64,000 nucleotides of DNA from Oculatella sp. LEGE 06141. Lineage in GTDB: Bacteria > Cyanobacteriota > Cyanobacteriia > Elainellales > Elainellaceae. Below, piece after piece: positions 53,815-63,072 of this stretch. The notes below the pieces were generated by a model. That model saw only the letters and a program-made list of their open reading frames with translations, searched no databases and was not told the DNA's origin. Positions within the stretch are counted from its first letter, which is position 1; every line of letters begins with the position of its first letter. The stretch lies in NCBI RefSeq assembly GCF_015207605.1, contig NZ_JADEWO010000007.1, forward strand, positions 1 to 64,000, in the 5' to 3' direction. Made by a program: the position numbers and the translations under genes.

Positions 53815-54328
53815 GACATCCTCAGCCAATGGTGATGGGTCGTTATTGGTGCTAGTGCCCTGACAAGGTGCAACGGTAGGGCTTTGGTGATTTTGTGAAT
53901 GGGGTTGCAATGGAGGGAAGCCGATTATTTCTGTATGGTTTCGGTTGCGCGATCGCGCCCACAATAAAGCATGACGATCAATGAGGTGATTAGAAGCTAT
54001 GGCGATCGCTGCTTCTATTTAAGTACTTTATTGGGTAAACGGGGGTACATTAGGCAGCACCCGGAAGCACAATTCAAATTTAATCTTGCAGTAGCAAAAT
54101 CTATCTGGATCGCCTACTCGCCTACACTCGTCACCACTGCTACTATCTGCCTCAGGATAGAGATTGTTTAGCCAGCGTACTATCTCCTTTAGCAAAAGAC
54201 GATTTCCTTGGAATTTCATTAACTTTCGTTGCAGTGTGACGAAGCGCGATGGTCACAGCGGTAGGTTACTGTACTCAGTAATCCCCCAAACCTCAGTAAT
54301 TCCTCATTCAGTATCCCTCAGAGGCTCC
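53815..54328. other. Intergenic region, nothing recognised
   Basis: This 514-bp spacer divides the kinase and the broken binding-protein gene. The frame upstream of 54329 (from 54164) is unlike protein. No strong promoter identified. Confidence 0.4.
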
Positions 54329-54803
54329 ATGATGGAGAACAGGCATCGATCGCGTACCATCCAGTCGGGTTGCAAAAACCGTGGATGGATACGACTCTTA
54401 GGGCTTCTCATTCCGTTCGTTTTAAGTATCAAGCTGCTGGTCGCCTGCTCTTCTCAACCCGTCTCCCTATCGTTGGTGCTATCCGACAATGAAACCGATT
54501 ATTGGCGGCCTTTAATTGCCCAATTTGAAGCCCAACATCCCACTATTCGGATTGAAGTGGCCAATGATTTGCTGCAAGAGGATTTGGATAATGCCGATCA
54601 GATCAAAGCAGCCTATATTTCTGCCTTTGACCAGGGTAAACCGTACGACTTGATCTAGATGGATCTTGATCTACATGGATATCGTCTGGGTGCCTGAGTT
54701 TGCTGCCCATCCAGATTGGCTGATGGAGCTGACTGACCATTTTTCTCTAGACGAGCTAGAGCAGGATTTTTTAATCAGGGAAGTTGCTAAGGGACAGTAC
54801 GAA
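54329..54803 (+). pseudogene. Broken ABC solute-binding lipoprotein gene
   Basis: The first part encodes a signal peptide with lipobox LLVACSS, then LSLVLSDNETDYWRPLIAQFEAQHPTIRIEV, as in family 1 solute-binding (sugar) proteins. It ends at a stop near 54658. The reading resumes one frame away at about 54670 with YMDIVWVPEFAAHPDWLMELTD. The cause is a 16-bp tandem duplication, CTTGATCTAGATGGAT at 54649-54664 followed by CTTGATCTACATGGAT at 54665-54680. Homology-like sequence stops at about 54803, and a decayed TIR gene begins on the other strand. So this is a truncated, frameshifted pseudogene. Confidence 0.8.
54649..54680 (+). repeat. 16-bp tandem duplication that frameshifts the binding-protein gene
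   Basis: Two adjacent copies differ at one base (G/C). Removing one copy restores the frame from AFDQGKPYDLI to YMDIVWVPEFAAH. Confidence 0.9.
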
Positions 54804-55196
54804 TGTCTTCTGTCTCCCAAAAAGCTTCATTCCGATCGTTCCACCTGGTAATCGGCTCCTCATTCCTTGGCAACGCTTGTAGATTCCCAAGGGTAAGGAC
54901 TCTTCCAGTCAAACGGTTTCAAAATGATGGGAATTACTCGCGCTTTGCCGGTTTCATGGCGCTGCATCGCTTGCTCCCGCACAATACCCGGTTCAACACT
55001 GGCCAACATGCCACACGGTAATGGCACCTTTCCGTATGCGACTGCTCAAGTGTGCTTCTAGCGTCTTCCACAGTTCCTCATCGGATTGATCGTTGTGAAA
55101 GTAAGAAACAAAAACTTTGATCGCCGCGTCTTTTTTGGCCTCGCTGATCAGGCTTAGCTCCCGCTCAACCGCATCACCTGCCACGGTGATATCCAT
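54785..55196 (-). pseudogene. Decayed TIR-domain gene
   Basis: The frame from 55196 reads AAIKVFVSYFHNDQSDEELW, then HLSSRIRKGAITVWH, the start of a TIR domain. A shift follows at WHVGQ; another frame then reads RHETGKARVIPIILKPFDW, and a third LQALPRNEEPITRWNDRNEAFWE. These are successive parts of one TIR domain (strand, PILL-type motif, LQALP-N-PVT-W motif). The middle ~40 residues between GQ and RHETG are missing, and a terminal stop cuts off the end. So at least two frameshifts and one deletion have destroyed it. Confidence 0.6.
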
Positions 55197-55272
55197 TCAA
55201 CGGCTCACCATGCAGATCAGGATGGCTGAATTGCACCTCTCTTAGTTTGGGCGTGCTGTGGTTGGACGGGGT

Positions 55273-55635
55273 CTAGGACGGGTTCACGATGGGGCAGGCG
55301 GGTGGAACTCCTGATGAGCCAAAGATAGGGCCTGGATCAAGTCCTGTAATTTGTTGAAACTGCGAAGGCGTAATTGTGCTGGCGATCGGTTCCCCTTCCC
55401 AATGTTTGAGTTTGTCGTGCGCCTGACTCAAAAATTCCACGCCTCGAACGGACGGCACCGACAGCCAGAAATCAATTAAGGTTTCAACCAGCGCTAACTC
55501 AATCAACGGTAGCGGATAAAGATGCAAGAGTTCTTCAAGATAGGTATTGAACTGACTCGCTTCGTCGCCGTCTAACTGATAGCTGCTAATGATGTGCTTG
55601 ACTCGCTGGCGGTTTACTTCTTCCCAAATTTCCAT
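55273..55635 (-). CDS. Conserved-type hypothetical protein upstream of the TIR remnant
   Basis: The 120-aa protein starts MEIWEEVNRQRVKHIISSYQL and continues with helical FNTYLEELLHLYPLPLIELALVETLIDFWLSVP and a C-terminal TPSQFQQITGLDPGPIFGSSG. GAGG is 6 nt before the ATG at 55635; a TTG 15 bp upstream is an alternative. It lies upstream of the TIR remnant in the same direction and may once have been in one operon or one gene with it. Function unknown; I have an impression that similar proteins occur in other cyanobacteria. Confidence 0.6.
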   Translation of the reverse strand: MEIWEEVNRQRVKHIISSYQLDGDEASQFNTYLEELLHLYPLPLIELALVETLIDFWLSVPSVRGVEFLSQAHDKLKHWEGEPIASTITPSQFQQITGLDPGPIFGSSGVPPACPIVNPS

Positions 55636-55994
55636 CAAGACCTCAGCCAAAGCATTGATCTGCTTTAAACGATAATGACTGCAATTACTGAAAGGGCGAT
55701 CGCCACAATCGCTAATTCATTGCCCAGCATCTAGCTTACTTTGAAACGACTGGTTGACGCTTTCTTGCAATCTTCTCATCCTACCTAAGGACTGAATTGA
55801 ACGACAAACAATTTGGGGATTGTGATTAAAATAGAGGCGCTTAACCTGGCAAATTTAAATCAAGTTGGAGTGATTTGATCCACTAGGGTGATGGGTCAAG
55901 GTCAACAAGCTCGAACAGGTATGCGAGAATCAGCCCAGGCTATATTTGTCACACCATTTAAGACGTTGCGTTCAGTTCTTCATACTGTTTCTCT
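55636..55994. other. Intergenic region, nothing recognised
   Basis: The 359-bp spacer between divergent genes holds no clear ORF. A HIP1-like GCGATCGC lies near 55697. Confidence 0.4.
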
Positions 55995-56699
55995 ATGCAC
56001 TTCTCTATGCAATCGATGCACCATACTGATTTGCGATCGCACTTGATGCGGTTATCCACTATTCCATTAATGACAGCTAGCCTGCTGGCGGTATTTTTGC
56101 CGCCCAAAGCGGCACAGGCGGCTAATCCATATCAAGTCTGTGCCCAGTCGTTGTTGGAGACAGGCATTGCCAACCTGGAAGCGGCTGATGCCTGTGCTGC
56201 GGCGCTTGATCCTCGCGATTTGTCTCGGTGTGTCACCGCCATTACAGGGCGCACCGAGATTGCCGCTACCGAAGCGCTCTCTGGCTGTAGACAAGCCCGC
56301 CGCCCAGAGGAAGTGGGAACCTGTGTCGTAGATATTGCTGCGGATACAGACGGTGTTGTACCGCTGAACGTGCTAGATTACTGCCGCCTCAGCGTGCTGC
56401 CAGAGCGCTATTCACAGTGTGTAACGGGGTTGGTGAGTCAAAACGATATCACCGCTGCTTTGGCGTTAGATACCTGTCTATCTGCCAGTAACCTGCCTCG
56501 GAACGTCCTGCCTAGTTTTATTCCCCGTACAGAGAACCCACCCGAACTGAATCCGTCTATTCCACCGTCCCAATTGCCGGACTCATTGCCATTTAGATCC
56601 AGTCCTTTACTTGAACAGTCGCCCACGGCTCCCCCCGCTGAAGCGACTCCCACAACCCCGACACCGCCGCCAACCTTTACACCTGCGCCAACGCCATAA
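55995..56699 (+). CDS. Exported Cys-repeat protein with Pro/Thr-rich tail
   Basis: The 234-aa protein has a signal peptide (hydrophobic PLMTASLLAVFLPPKAAQA, cleavage after AQA) followed by an Ala-rich region with regularly spaced cysteines (YQVCAQ, DACAAAL, SRCVTA, SGCRQA, GTCVVD, DYCRLS, SQCVTG, DTCLSA), an alternation close to a repeated helical hairpin with paired cysteines. The last ~65 residues are Pro/Ser/Thr-rich and disordered. Start at 55995, with internal ATGs (56010, 56019 or 56046) also possible; all keep the signal. Periplasmic or surface location is likely. Family unknown to me. Confidence 0.7.
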   Translation: MHFSMQSMHHTDLRSHLMRLSTIPLMTASLLAVFLPPKAAQAANPYQVCAQSLLETGIANLEAADACAAALDPRDLSRCVTAITGRTEIAATEALSGCRQARRPEEVGTCVVDIAADTDGVVPLNVLDYCRLSVLPERYSQCVTGLVSQNDITAALALDTCLSASNLPRNVLPSFIPRTENPPELNPSIPPSQLPDSLPFRSSPLLEQSPTAPPAEATPTTPTPPPTFTPAPTP

Positions 56700-56733
56700 T
56701 CGCTGGGGGTAGGCTGTCTCGCAGTTGTCTCTG

Positions 56734-56763
56734 TTAATAGCAACAGTATTAATAGCAACAGTA
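56734..56763 (+). repeat. 15-bp tandem duplication
   Basis: TTAATAGCAACAGTA occurs twice without spacer. Confidence 0.85.
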
Positions 56764-56889
56764 GGGGGCAATGCCTACCCGACCCGCTCACGGTGAGACA
56801 CGACAGTTCAGATGGTTGGCTGTTAGCGATCGCAGTGGCGGGTTAGGGTGTAGGGTGGCTTAACGCTCGATCACGATTTACAACAGTTC

Positions 56890-56918
56890 AGGTAGGGTAA
56901 GCATTGCCTACCCTACCT
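56890..56918. repeat. 29-bp near-perfect palindrome
   Basis: Arms AGGTAGGGTA and TACCCTACCT flank AGCATTGCC. It lies 38 bp beyond the stop of the minus-strand TPR gene and might end its transcript, but there is no T-run. Confidence 0.6.
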
Positions 56919-56955
56919 GGAATCTGCCAATGTTGCTGCGGTACAGAAGCTCGGC

Positions 56956-57918
56956 TTAATCTTGGAGCAAGCGGTTACAGTTTTGGCGGCGGTTGTTAAC
57001 CCGGTTATTGGCTCGACACTGTTCGTAAGCAATTTGATCGCCCAGGCCGTCGGGCAACTGTTCTCGCTGTGCTAATGCTTGACGGAACAACCGCAGGCTC
57101 TCTTGTGGGCGGTTTTGCAGCACCAGGATTTGAGCTTTTAAGTAAAGCAAATCTGGATTGTTGGGTGCGGCTTGAATGGCACGTTCTACAGCTTGCAACG
57201 CCAGATCGGGTTGCTCTAAGTCTCGATAGCCGATCGCAATTCCCCGCTGGGCTAAGTAATCTGGAGCGGCGTAATTTTGTAAGCGTTCGATCGCCTGTTG
57301 CGGATTAGAGAACGGCAGATTAACCGCCAGCATCAAATCCATAAACCCTTTGATCAGGTTCAGCTCCGGGTCATTAGGAGCAATCTTTTCGGCTTCGCCT
57401 AACTCATTAAACACCTGCTGAAGTTTGCCTAAAACGGCTGGAGTCGCTCGCACGGTGCCCTGAGTGGTCAGAGTGTGAGCGCCTTCTAAAAAATGTCCGG
57501 CGGCGGTGTAAATATGTCCCCGCAACGGATCGCTTTGGGTCAGGCGCTGAGCGGCTTCGCGGGTTAAGGTGCCGTTGCGCCCCAGTCCTTCGTTGTCGCC
57601 ATTAAGATACGCGATCGACGCTTTCATGGCATAGGCCAGCGGTTCATCGGTTTGGGCAGTATCGAGCAGTTGGGCTGCTTCGCGATAGTTACCCTGCTCA
57701 AAAATTGCTTTAAAGGCCGCTTCCGTTTGGCTGTCAATGTTGCGGGAATCGCTAGCGCGGAAGGGATCGCCTGCGATCGCCGGGGGGGGTAACAGGCTAA
57801 TGGCGATCGTCACTGCGCCCATTACGACAGCCGTGACTCGCTTCAGCCCTGCCCATCGCTGTTGCTGTGAGGTTGGTTTAACCAGAGGTGCTGATGCTAT
57901 AGGCATATCCGTCATCAT
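56956..57918 (-). CDS. Exported TPR protein, Sll0314/Alr1548-like
   Basis: The 320-aa protein has a hydrophobic signal segment (about 25-48, ending PPAIAGDPF, likely cleavage after AIA) and at least four TPR-like units, for example NYREAAQLLDTAQTDEPLAYAMKA and DLALQAVERAIQAAPNNPDLLYLKAQILVLQNRPQESLRLF. C-terminal YEQCRANNRVNNRRQNCNRLLQ has two cysteines. The pattern is that of the cyanobacterial Sll0314/Alr1548 TPR family, a periplasmic protein of unknown role. Start ATG at 57918 (a second Met follows). Confidence 0.75.
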   Translation of the reverse strand: MMTDMPIASAPLVKPTSQQQRWAGLKRVTAVVMGAVTIAISLLPPPAIAGDPFRASDSRNIDSQTEAAFKAIFEQGNYREAAQLLDTAQTDEPLAYAMKASIAYLNGDNEGLGRNGTLTREAAQRLTQSDPLRGHIYTAAGHFLEGAHTLTTQGTVRATPAVLGKLQQVFNELGEAEKIAPNDPELNLIKGFMDLMLAVNLPFSNPQQAIERLQNYAAPDYLAQRGIAIGYRDLEQPDLALQAVERAIQAAPNNPDLLYLKAQILVLQNRPQESLRLFRQALAQREQLPDGLGDQIAYEQCRANNRVNNRRQNCNRLLQD

Positions 57919-58481
57919 GAGATCTCAAGGGTTGGCAAAAAGGGTGGGTAAAAGTGGCAGTATGGCTCACTGAACTGGGGCAGATGTAGACAACTAGCCG
58001 CCAGGTTGAGTGTTGGGGTCAGTGTTCCCCTACCGCCCAAACAGAGATCAGGGGTTGCAGAGTTTAAGCTGAGTGCTGAACGTAGATAGTCCCTGGTTCA
58101 TTGTCTGTGGTAGCCCATTGTCTCTCTAGTCTGCAATCCGTAGTTTATGATTCTAAACCTAAGACAGCATGTGCTTTCCGAAACATAGGCGGATGGCAGG
58201 CGATAGGAATGGATTTGCGAGCCGATCGCCAGAAGGACGGAATTTGATGAATCGTAACGTTATGGTGCGCTAAGTTACAAAAATTACAAAATAGAGCAAC
58301 AAGGTGAGGCGAAAGTCAGCTCAGGGTAACATCGGCTACCAGCTATGACGCGATCGCATTCATCAAGTTCCGCTGGCGTTAGCCCTCCAAAAGCATCCAT
58401 CAGTTTCGTCCATTACTATGGATATGACCTGATACAGTTCAGGTATTGCGCCGAATTCAACCTACTTGCCGATCGCCATTA
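57919..58481. other. Intergenic region, nothing recognised
   Basis: This 563-bp spacer precedes the ABC-rsmG operon. It includes an in-frame TTG at 58446 that extends the ABC frame, not favoured. A HIP1 site lies near 58352. Confidence 0.4.
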
Positions 58482-59159
58482 ATGCTCTATCTCCGAAATC
58501 TGGTTTATCATCCTGCCGCTACCCCAACCGCCATTCTCAAATCGATCAACATGGAACTGGCACCTCAGCAAATGGGGCTAATTATTGGCCCCAGCGGTTC
58601 TGGAAAAAGCACTCTGTTAGAAATTTTGGCGGGGTTAGCCCAAAAAACATCTGGAGGGTTGCATTGGCGAGAGCAAGAACTGTCTCCTGAACAGTTGCAG
58701 CAGTTGGGCGGTTTGGTGTTTCAGTTTCCAGAGCGGCATTTTTGCGGTCACACCATTCTGGAGGAACTGCGGCTAGGCCATCCAGAACTGGGAAAAGAGC
58801 GAATTGATCAGGCGCTCCAGGCAGTAGGGTTGTCTCACCTGTCGCTGCAAACGCCGCCGCGATCGCTCAGTGGTGGGCAGCAACGTCGATTGGCGCTGGC
58901 AGTGCAGTTAATTCGGCAACCCTACCTTTTGTTGTTAGATGAACCAACGGCTGGCCTGGATTGGTCAATGCGGCAGCAACTCGTTAGCCTGCTCGCTAAG
59001 CTAAAGCGAGACTGGAGTTTGTTGGTGGTGTCTCACGATGCCGGGGAGTTGTTAGAGATTGCCGATCGCTGCTGGACGCTGAATCACGGGGAATTGCTTC
59101 CTGCCGATCCTGATAGCCTGCGGGGAGTGCGTCCCTCTCCCTCGGTTGCTCAGGGATAG
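58482..59159 (+). CDS. ECF/CbiO-like ABC transporter ATPase
   Basis: The 225-aa ATPase has Walker [18 protein letters not shown], the Q-loop VFQFPERHFCGHTILEEL typical of energy-coupling-factor A subunits, signature RSLSGGQQRRLALAVQLI, Walker B LLLLDEPTAGLD and H-loop SHDAGELLEI. The transported vitamin or metal is unknown since no EcfT or S component is nearby. The ATG at 58482 is preferred over an upstream TTG. It ends 3 bp before rsmG and is probably cotranscribed. Confidence 0.85.
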   Translation: MLYLRNLVYHPAATPTAILKSINMELAPQQMGLIIGPSGSGKSTLLEILAGLAQKTSGGLHWREQELSPEQLQQLGGLVFQFPERHFCGHTILEELRLGHPELGKERIDQALQAVGLSHLSLQTPPRSLSGGQQRRLALAVQLIRQPYLLLLDEPTAGLDWSMRQQLVSLLAKLKRDWSLLVVSHDAGELLEIADRCWTLNHGELLPADPDSLRGVRPSPSVAQG

Positions 59160-59162
59160 GAG

Positions 59163-59975
59163 ATGATGAACCCCAATACCCCAACGCTGTCCGAACTCGC
59201 TTCACTGTGGCAAGAGACACTGAACTGGCAGCCTACTCCCGCTCAACAAACCCAGTTTCAGCACCTTTACGAACTCATCCTCGAAGGCAACCGTCAGTTG
59301 AACCTGACCCGCATCACCGAGCCAGAGGAGTTTTGGGAAAAGCATCTCTGGGATTCGTTGCGAGGAGTTGCCCCTCTATTTGTGAACCAGGACGAGCCGA
59401 GCCAGGATGAGCCGAGCCAGGACGAGCCGAGCCAGAATGCTGAACCGCCGCTAGAAACAACCGCTTCGCCATTCAAAGTGATTGATATTGGTACGGGTGC
59501 AGGGTTCCCAGGAGTTCCAATTGCGATCGCCCGTCCCGATTGGACGCTGACGCTCCTCGACTCGACCCGCAAAAAAATAGCATTCCTCGACTCGCTGTTG
59601 CTGGCCTTGGCGCTGCAAAATGCTCATACCCTGGTGGGTCGCGCCGAGCAAGTGGGGCGCATTCCCCGGCACCGAGAACAGTATGATTTAGCGCTCATTC
59701 GCGCCGTTGGCTCTGCCGCTGTTTGTGCAGAATACGCCTTGCCCTTGCTCAAAATTGGCGGGTTGGCCGTGCTGTATCGCGGACAGTGGACTGAGGCGGA
59801 AGCAGAGCCATTTGCTGCCGCTGTGGAGCAGTTGGGGGGCGCGATCGCCACCATTGACCCATTTACAACACCCACGACCCAGGGCATACGTCATTGCCTT
59901 CAGTTGCGGAAGGTGGCACCTACCTCTCCCCGGTTTCCTCGCTCAGGCGGCTCTGTGCAACAGCCGCTTGTGTGA
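59163..59975 (+). CDS. rsmG: 16S rRNA (guanine-527-N7)-methyltransferase
   Basis: The 270-aa enzyme methylates G527 of 16S rRNA. SAM-binding motif VIDIGTGAGFPGVPIAIARP begins near residue 100, followed by LTLLDSTRKKIAFLDSL and RAEQVG and the later ALIRAVGS and LKIGGLAVLYRGQ. N-terminal QFQHLYELILEGNRQLNLTRITEPEEFWEKHLWDSL matches the family. An insertion of about 30 residues before the SAM motif contains three DEPSQ repeats from a 15-bp tandem triplication. Two adjacent ATG codons are possible starts; GGAG fits the second. Confidence 0.93.
   Translation: MMNPNTPTLSELASLWQETLNWQPTPAQQTQFQHLYELILEGNRQLNLTRITEPEEFWEKHLWDSLRGVAPLFVNQDEPSQDEPSQDEPSQNAEPPLETTASPFKVIDIGTGAGFPGVPIAIARPDWTLTLLDSTRKKIAFLDSLLLALALQNAHTLVGRAEQVGRIPRHREQYDLALIRAVGSAAVCAEYALPLLKIGGLAVLYRGQWTEAEAEPFAAAVEQLGGAIATIDPFTTPTTQGIRHCLQLRKVAPTSPRFPRSGGSVQQPLV
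59391..59435 (+). repeat. 15-bp tandem repeat x3 within rsmG
   Basis: GACGAGCCGAGCCAG, GATGAGCCGAGCCAG and GACGAGCCGAGCCAG follow each other at 59391-59435, in frame, coding DEPSQ three times. Confidence 0.9.
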
Positions 59976-60054
59976 ACTTGCTGAAGCACTGGAGAACATG
60001 GGTTAGCAGATGCTCTAGACTGGGAAAATGTGATTATTTGACCAGGGGAATAGA

Positions 60055-61860
60055 ATGCGACTGTCACAGATGCTCTTTGTCACGCTGCGCGAAGACCCGG
60101 CAGAGGCAGAAATTCCCAGCCACAAACTGCTGCTGCGGGCAGGCTACATTCGGCGGATTGGTAGCGGCATTTATGCTTATTTGCCGCTGATGTGGCGTGT
60201 GCTGAAAAAAATCTCGCAGATTGTGCGCGAGGAAATGGATGCCACTGGGGCGCAGGAATGTATGCTGACTCAACTACAGCCTGCCGAACTGTGGCGCGAG
60301 TCTGGACGGTGGGACACCTACACCAAAGCAGAGGGCATTATGTTTGCCCTGGTCGATCGGCAGAATCGGGAACTGGGTTTAGGGCCAACCCACGAAGAGG
60401 TGATTACAACGATCGCCCGTGACATGATCCGCTCCTATCGACAGCTTCCTCTCAACCTCTACCAAATTCAAACCAAGTTTCGGGATGAAATTCGCCCTCG
60501 TTTTGGCTTGATGCGCGGTCGTGAGTTCATCATGAAAGATGCCTACTCGTTTGACGTGGATGAGGCAGGGCTAAAACAGACGTACCACAAAATGCACGAT
60601 GCCTACTGCAACATCTTGCGGCGAGCGGGTCTAGCGTTTCGAGCCGTGGATGCCGACTCTGGGGCGATCGGTGGCTCCGGCTCACAAGAATTTATGGTGC
60701 TAGCCGAAGCGGGTGAGGATGAGGTGCTGTACACCGAAGACGGTCAGTATGCGGCCAACGTTGAGAAAGCCGTTTCCTTGCCATTAGACGCGGAACCGTC
60801 GCCCTTCCAAACCTATGAAAAGCGAGATACACCGCAAACGCCCACCATCGACTCGCTGTGCCAATTCCTGAAATGCTCTCCAACGCAGATTCTGAAAAAC
60901 GTGCTCTACCAGGTAACCTACGACAACGGCATGAATGTGCTGGTGCTGGTTAGCATTCGGGGCGACCAGGATGTGAACGAGGTCAAGTTGCAGAATGAAC
61001 TGGTACGAGTAGCCGACCAGTACGGCGGCAAGGCGGTCATTGCCCTGGAGGTGCCCAACGAAGACGCGCAAAAGAAATGGGCAACCAAACCGTTACCGTT
61101 GGGCTACATTGCCCCTGATTTGAGCGATGACTATATCCAGTCTTCCAAAACGTTAGCGCCCAAGTTTTATCGGTTGGTGGATCAAACAGCGGTGGAGTTA
61201 ACGAATTTTGTCACCGGCTCCAATGAATCTGACCGCCACGTTGTTGGCGCAAACTGGGGCGACCCGTTTACGCTGCCCCAAACGGTGGTGGACGTGCGAA
61301 CCGCCAGAAAGGGCGATCGCGCCATTCATGACCCAACTCAACTCTTGCAAAGCGCCAGAGGAATTGAAATTGGCCACATTTTCCAACTGGGTACCAAGTA
61401 CTCGATCGCAATGGGGGCAACCTATACCAACGAGCAAGGGGAAGATGTGCCGCTGGTGATGGGCTGCTACGGGGTTGGCGTGTCGCGGATGGCTCAGGCA
61501 GCGGTAGAGCAATCCTACGATAAGGACGGCATTATCTGGCCTGTGGCGATCGCCCCCTATCACGCTATTGTGGTCATTCCCAATGTTAGCGATGCCGATC
61601 AGGTGGCGGCAGCGGAAAGGCTCTACGCCGAACTTAACCAGGCTGGAGTTGAAACCCTGCTAGACGATCGCACCGAGCGGGCAGGGGTCAAATTTAAAGA
61701 TGCCGATCTGGTTGGCATTCCCTATCGCATTGTCACCGGGCGATCGCTCCAGCAAGGCAAGGTAGAAGTCGTGAAGCGAGCCAGCCGCGAGTCGCAAGAG
61801 ATTGCGATCGACGAGGTGGTGGCAACGGTGAAACAGTGGGTGGCAGATGCGCTGTCTTAG
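60055..61860 (+). CDS. proS: Prolyl-tRNA synthetase
   Basis: The 601-aa bacterial-type class II enzyme charges tRNA-Pro. Motif 1 lies around [29 protein letters not shown], motif 2 around [28 protein letters not shown], and motif 3 around [18 protein letters not shown]. The inserted editing (INS) domain, typical for bacteria, is in the middle (about 225-400; [21 protein letters not shown] and the following). The C-terminal anticodon domain has [39 protein letters not shown] is 6 nt before the ATG. It follows rsmG after 79 bp and is possibly in one unit with it. Confidence 0.97.
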   Translation: MRLSQMLFVTLREDPAEAEIPSHKLLLRAGYIRRIGSGIYAYLPLMWRVLKKISQIVREEMDATGAQECMLTQLQPAELWRESGRWDTYTKAEGIMFALVDRQNRELGLGPTHEEVITTIARDMIRSYRQLPLNLYQIQTKFRDEIRPRFGLMRGREFIMKDAYSFDVDEAGLKQTYHKMHDAYCNILRRAGLAFRAVDADSGAIGGSGSQEFMVLAEAGEDEVLYTEDGQYAANVEKAVSLPLDAEPSPFQTYEKRDTPQTPTIDSLCQFLKCSPTQILKNVLYQVTYDNGMNVLVLVSIRGDQDVNEVKLQNELVRVADQYGGKAVIALEVPNEDAQKKWATKPLPLGYIAPDLSDDYIQSSKTLAPKFYRLVDQTAVELTNFVTGSNESDRHVVGANWGDPFTLPQTVVDVRTARKGDRAIHDPTQLLQSARGIEIGHIFQLGTKYSIAMGATYTNEQGEDVPLVMGCYGVGVSRMAQAAVEQSYDKDGIIWPVAIAPYHAIVVIPNVSDADQVAAAERLYAELNQAGVETLLDDRTERAGVKFKDADLVGIPYRIVTGRSLQQGKVEVVKRASRESQEIAIDEVVATVKQWVADALS

Positions 61861-61888
61861 CGCCGAACGGCTGTCTTAAACAGGTGCT

Positions 61889-62695
61889 ATGGAACTGATC
61901 ACAATTCTCTTGTCTGTGTTGCTGGGGGCAGTGTCTCCGGCTGGCCTGGTTGTAGATAGCCTTGCCGAAGACGCAATTCGCGATCGCCTGGAATTTGCAG
62001 AAGAGCTAGAGGTTCGGGTAGACAATACGCCGAGCTATCAGTTGCTGTCTGGTCGGGTCGATCGCGTTCGCATTGCCGGACGGGGGCTGTTCCCTCGCCA
62101 GGGGATTCGAATTGACGTGCTAGAGGTGGAAACCGACCCGATCGACCTCAACCTGGCAGCCCTGAACAACGGCAACGGCTCAGCTCCAGCTTTAGACCAA
62201 CCGCTGCAAGCCGGGGTTCGCCTGGTGCTAACCGAAGCCGATATCAATCAGGCGCTACAGTCTCCATTGGTGCAACAACGGCTGCAAGATGTGAGCATCG
62301 GTGCATTGGGTGCGTCAGCCGAGGGACTGCGGCGGTATGCCTTTACCCAGCCCTTTGTCGATTTTTTGGAGAGCGATCGCATCCAGTTTCAGGTCACTCT
62401 ACAAGAGGCTGGTAGCGACGAGCAGTTGCTGATTATTGCCGAATCGGGAATTGCGATCGATGGCGGACGGCAACTGCAACTGGTTGATCCAGCCGTTACA
62501 GTGAACGGTAGCCCCATTCCGCCGCAGTTTATCAACCTTTTGGTTTCAGGCATTGGTCAACGGCTCGACCTGTCGCGGCTGGAATCATCTGGTGTCCTGG
62601 CGCGAATTCTACAACTGGAACTGAACCCGGATGAATTGGCGTTGGCGGGCTTTGTGCGAGTGGAGCCAGGTTCTGCTTCACTTTCCGGAAACTAG
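61889..62695 (+). CDS. DUF2993 (LmeA-like) protein
   Basis: The 268-aa protein begins with a hydrophobic segment (ITILLSVLLGAVSPAGLVVDSLAEDAI, about 3-25) and continues with repeated LRVDNTPSYQLLSGRVDRVRIAGRGLFPRQGIRIDVLEVETDPIDL, the DUF2993 pattern. In actinobacteria LmeA, of this group, binds phospholipid. The cyanobacterial ones are thought to be periplasmic or membrane-associated. It starts 28 bp after proS, so it may be cotranscribed. Confidence 0.8.
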   Translation: MELITILLSVLLGAVSPAGLVVDSLAEDAIRDRLEFAEELEVRVDNTPSYQLLSGRVDRVRIAGRGLFPRQGIRIDVLEVETDPIDLNLAALNNGNGSAPALDQPLQAGVRLVLTEADINQALQSPLVQQRLQDVSIGALGASAEGLRRYAFTQPFVDFLESDRIQFQVTLQEAGSDEQLLIIAESGIAIDGGRQLQLVDPAVTVNGSPIPPQFINLLVSGIGQRLDLSRLESSGVLARILQLELNPDELALAGFVRVEPGSASLSGN

Positions 62696-63072
62696 CCACA
62701 CGCTGCTGTAGTTACTCTTTTAGAGAACGTCGCAGTAAAACAATCGCTGGCAACCCTGGCTCCCCCCACTATTGACCAGACAACCGCCAAACAACCGCTT
62801 TTTGCAACGCTATGCCAGGGTTAAACGCAGACTAACTCGGTTGGCGATCGCCCCAACTTGCTTTTAACGAACCGCCACTTGTGGCTCAACAAGTCTTGAC
62901 GATGGGTTTGCAACAATCGATTTGTTGTAGAAGTCTATGACCATAGGGCTAGTCACACTCTTCCAGTCAAGCCATTCATGCCTGTCGAGTTTAACGACCA
63001 ACGTTTATTCTCATGAACAACTGAGTCATTCGGGTTTCCGCAACCTGTTGCCGATTTTAGAGGACCCTTTCG
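62696..63072. other. Intergenic region, nothing recognised
   Basis: A 377-bp spacer before the GerMN gene, without clear ORF. A HIP1-related GGCGATCGCC lies near 62842. Confidence 0.4.

Larger units (their letters stand above)
56700..56955. other. Repeat-rich spacer with near-palindrome
   Basis: Contains two copies of TTAATAGCAACAGTA (56734-56748 and 56749-56763), a GTAGGGGGCAATGCCTACCC-type sequence near 56762, and a 29-bp near-palindrome at 56890-56918 (arms AGGTAGGGTA and TACCCTACCT). The layout resembles fragments of a MITE-like repeat common in cyanobacteria. Confidence 0.55.

Noticed and set aside
55995-56294. Short ORFs on the other strand of the Cys-repeat gene
   Set aside because: Shadows of the real gene, no start signals.
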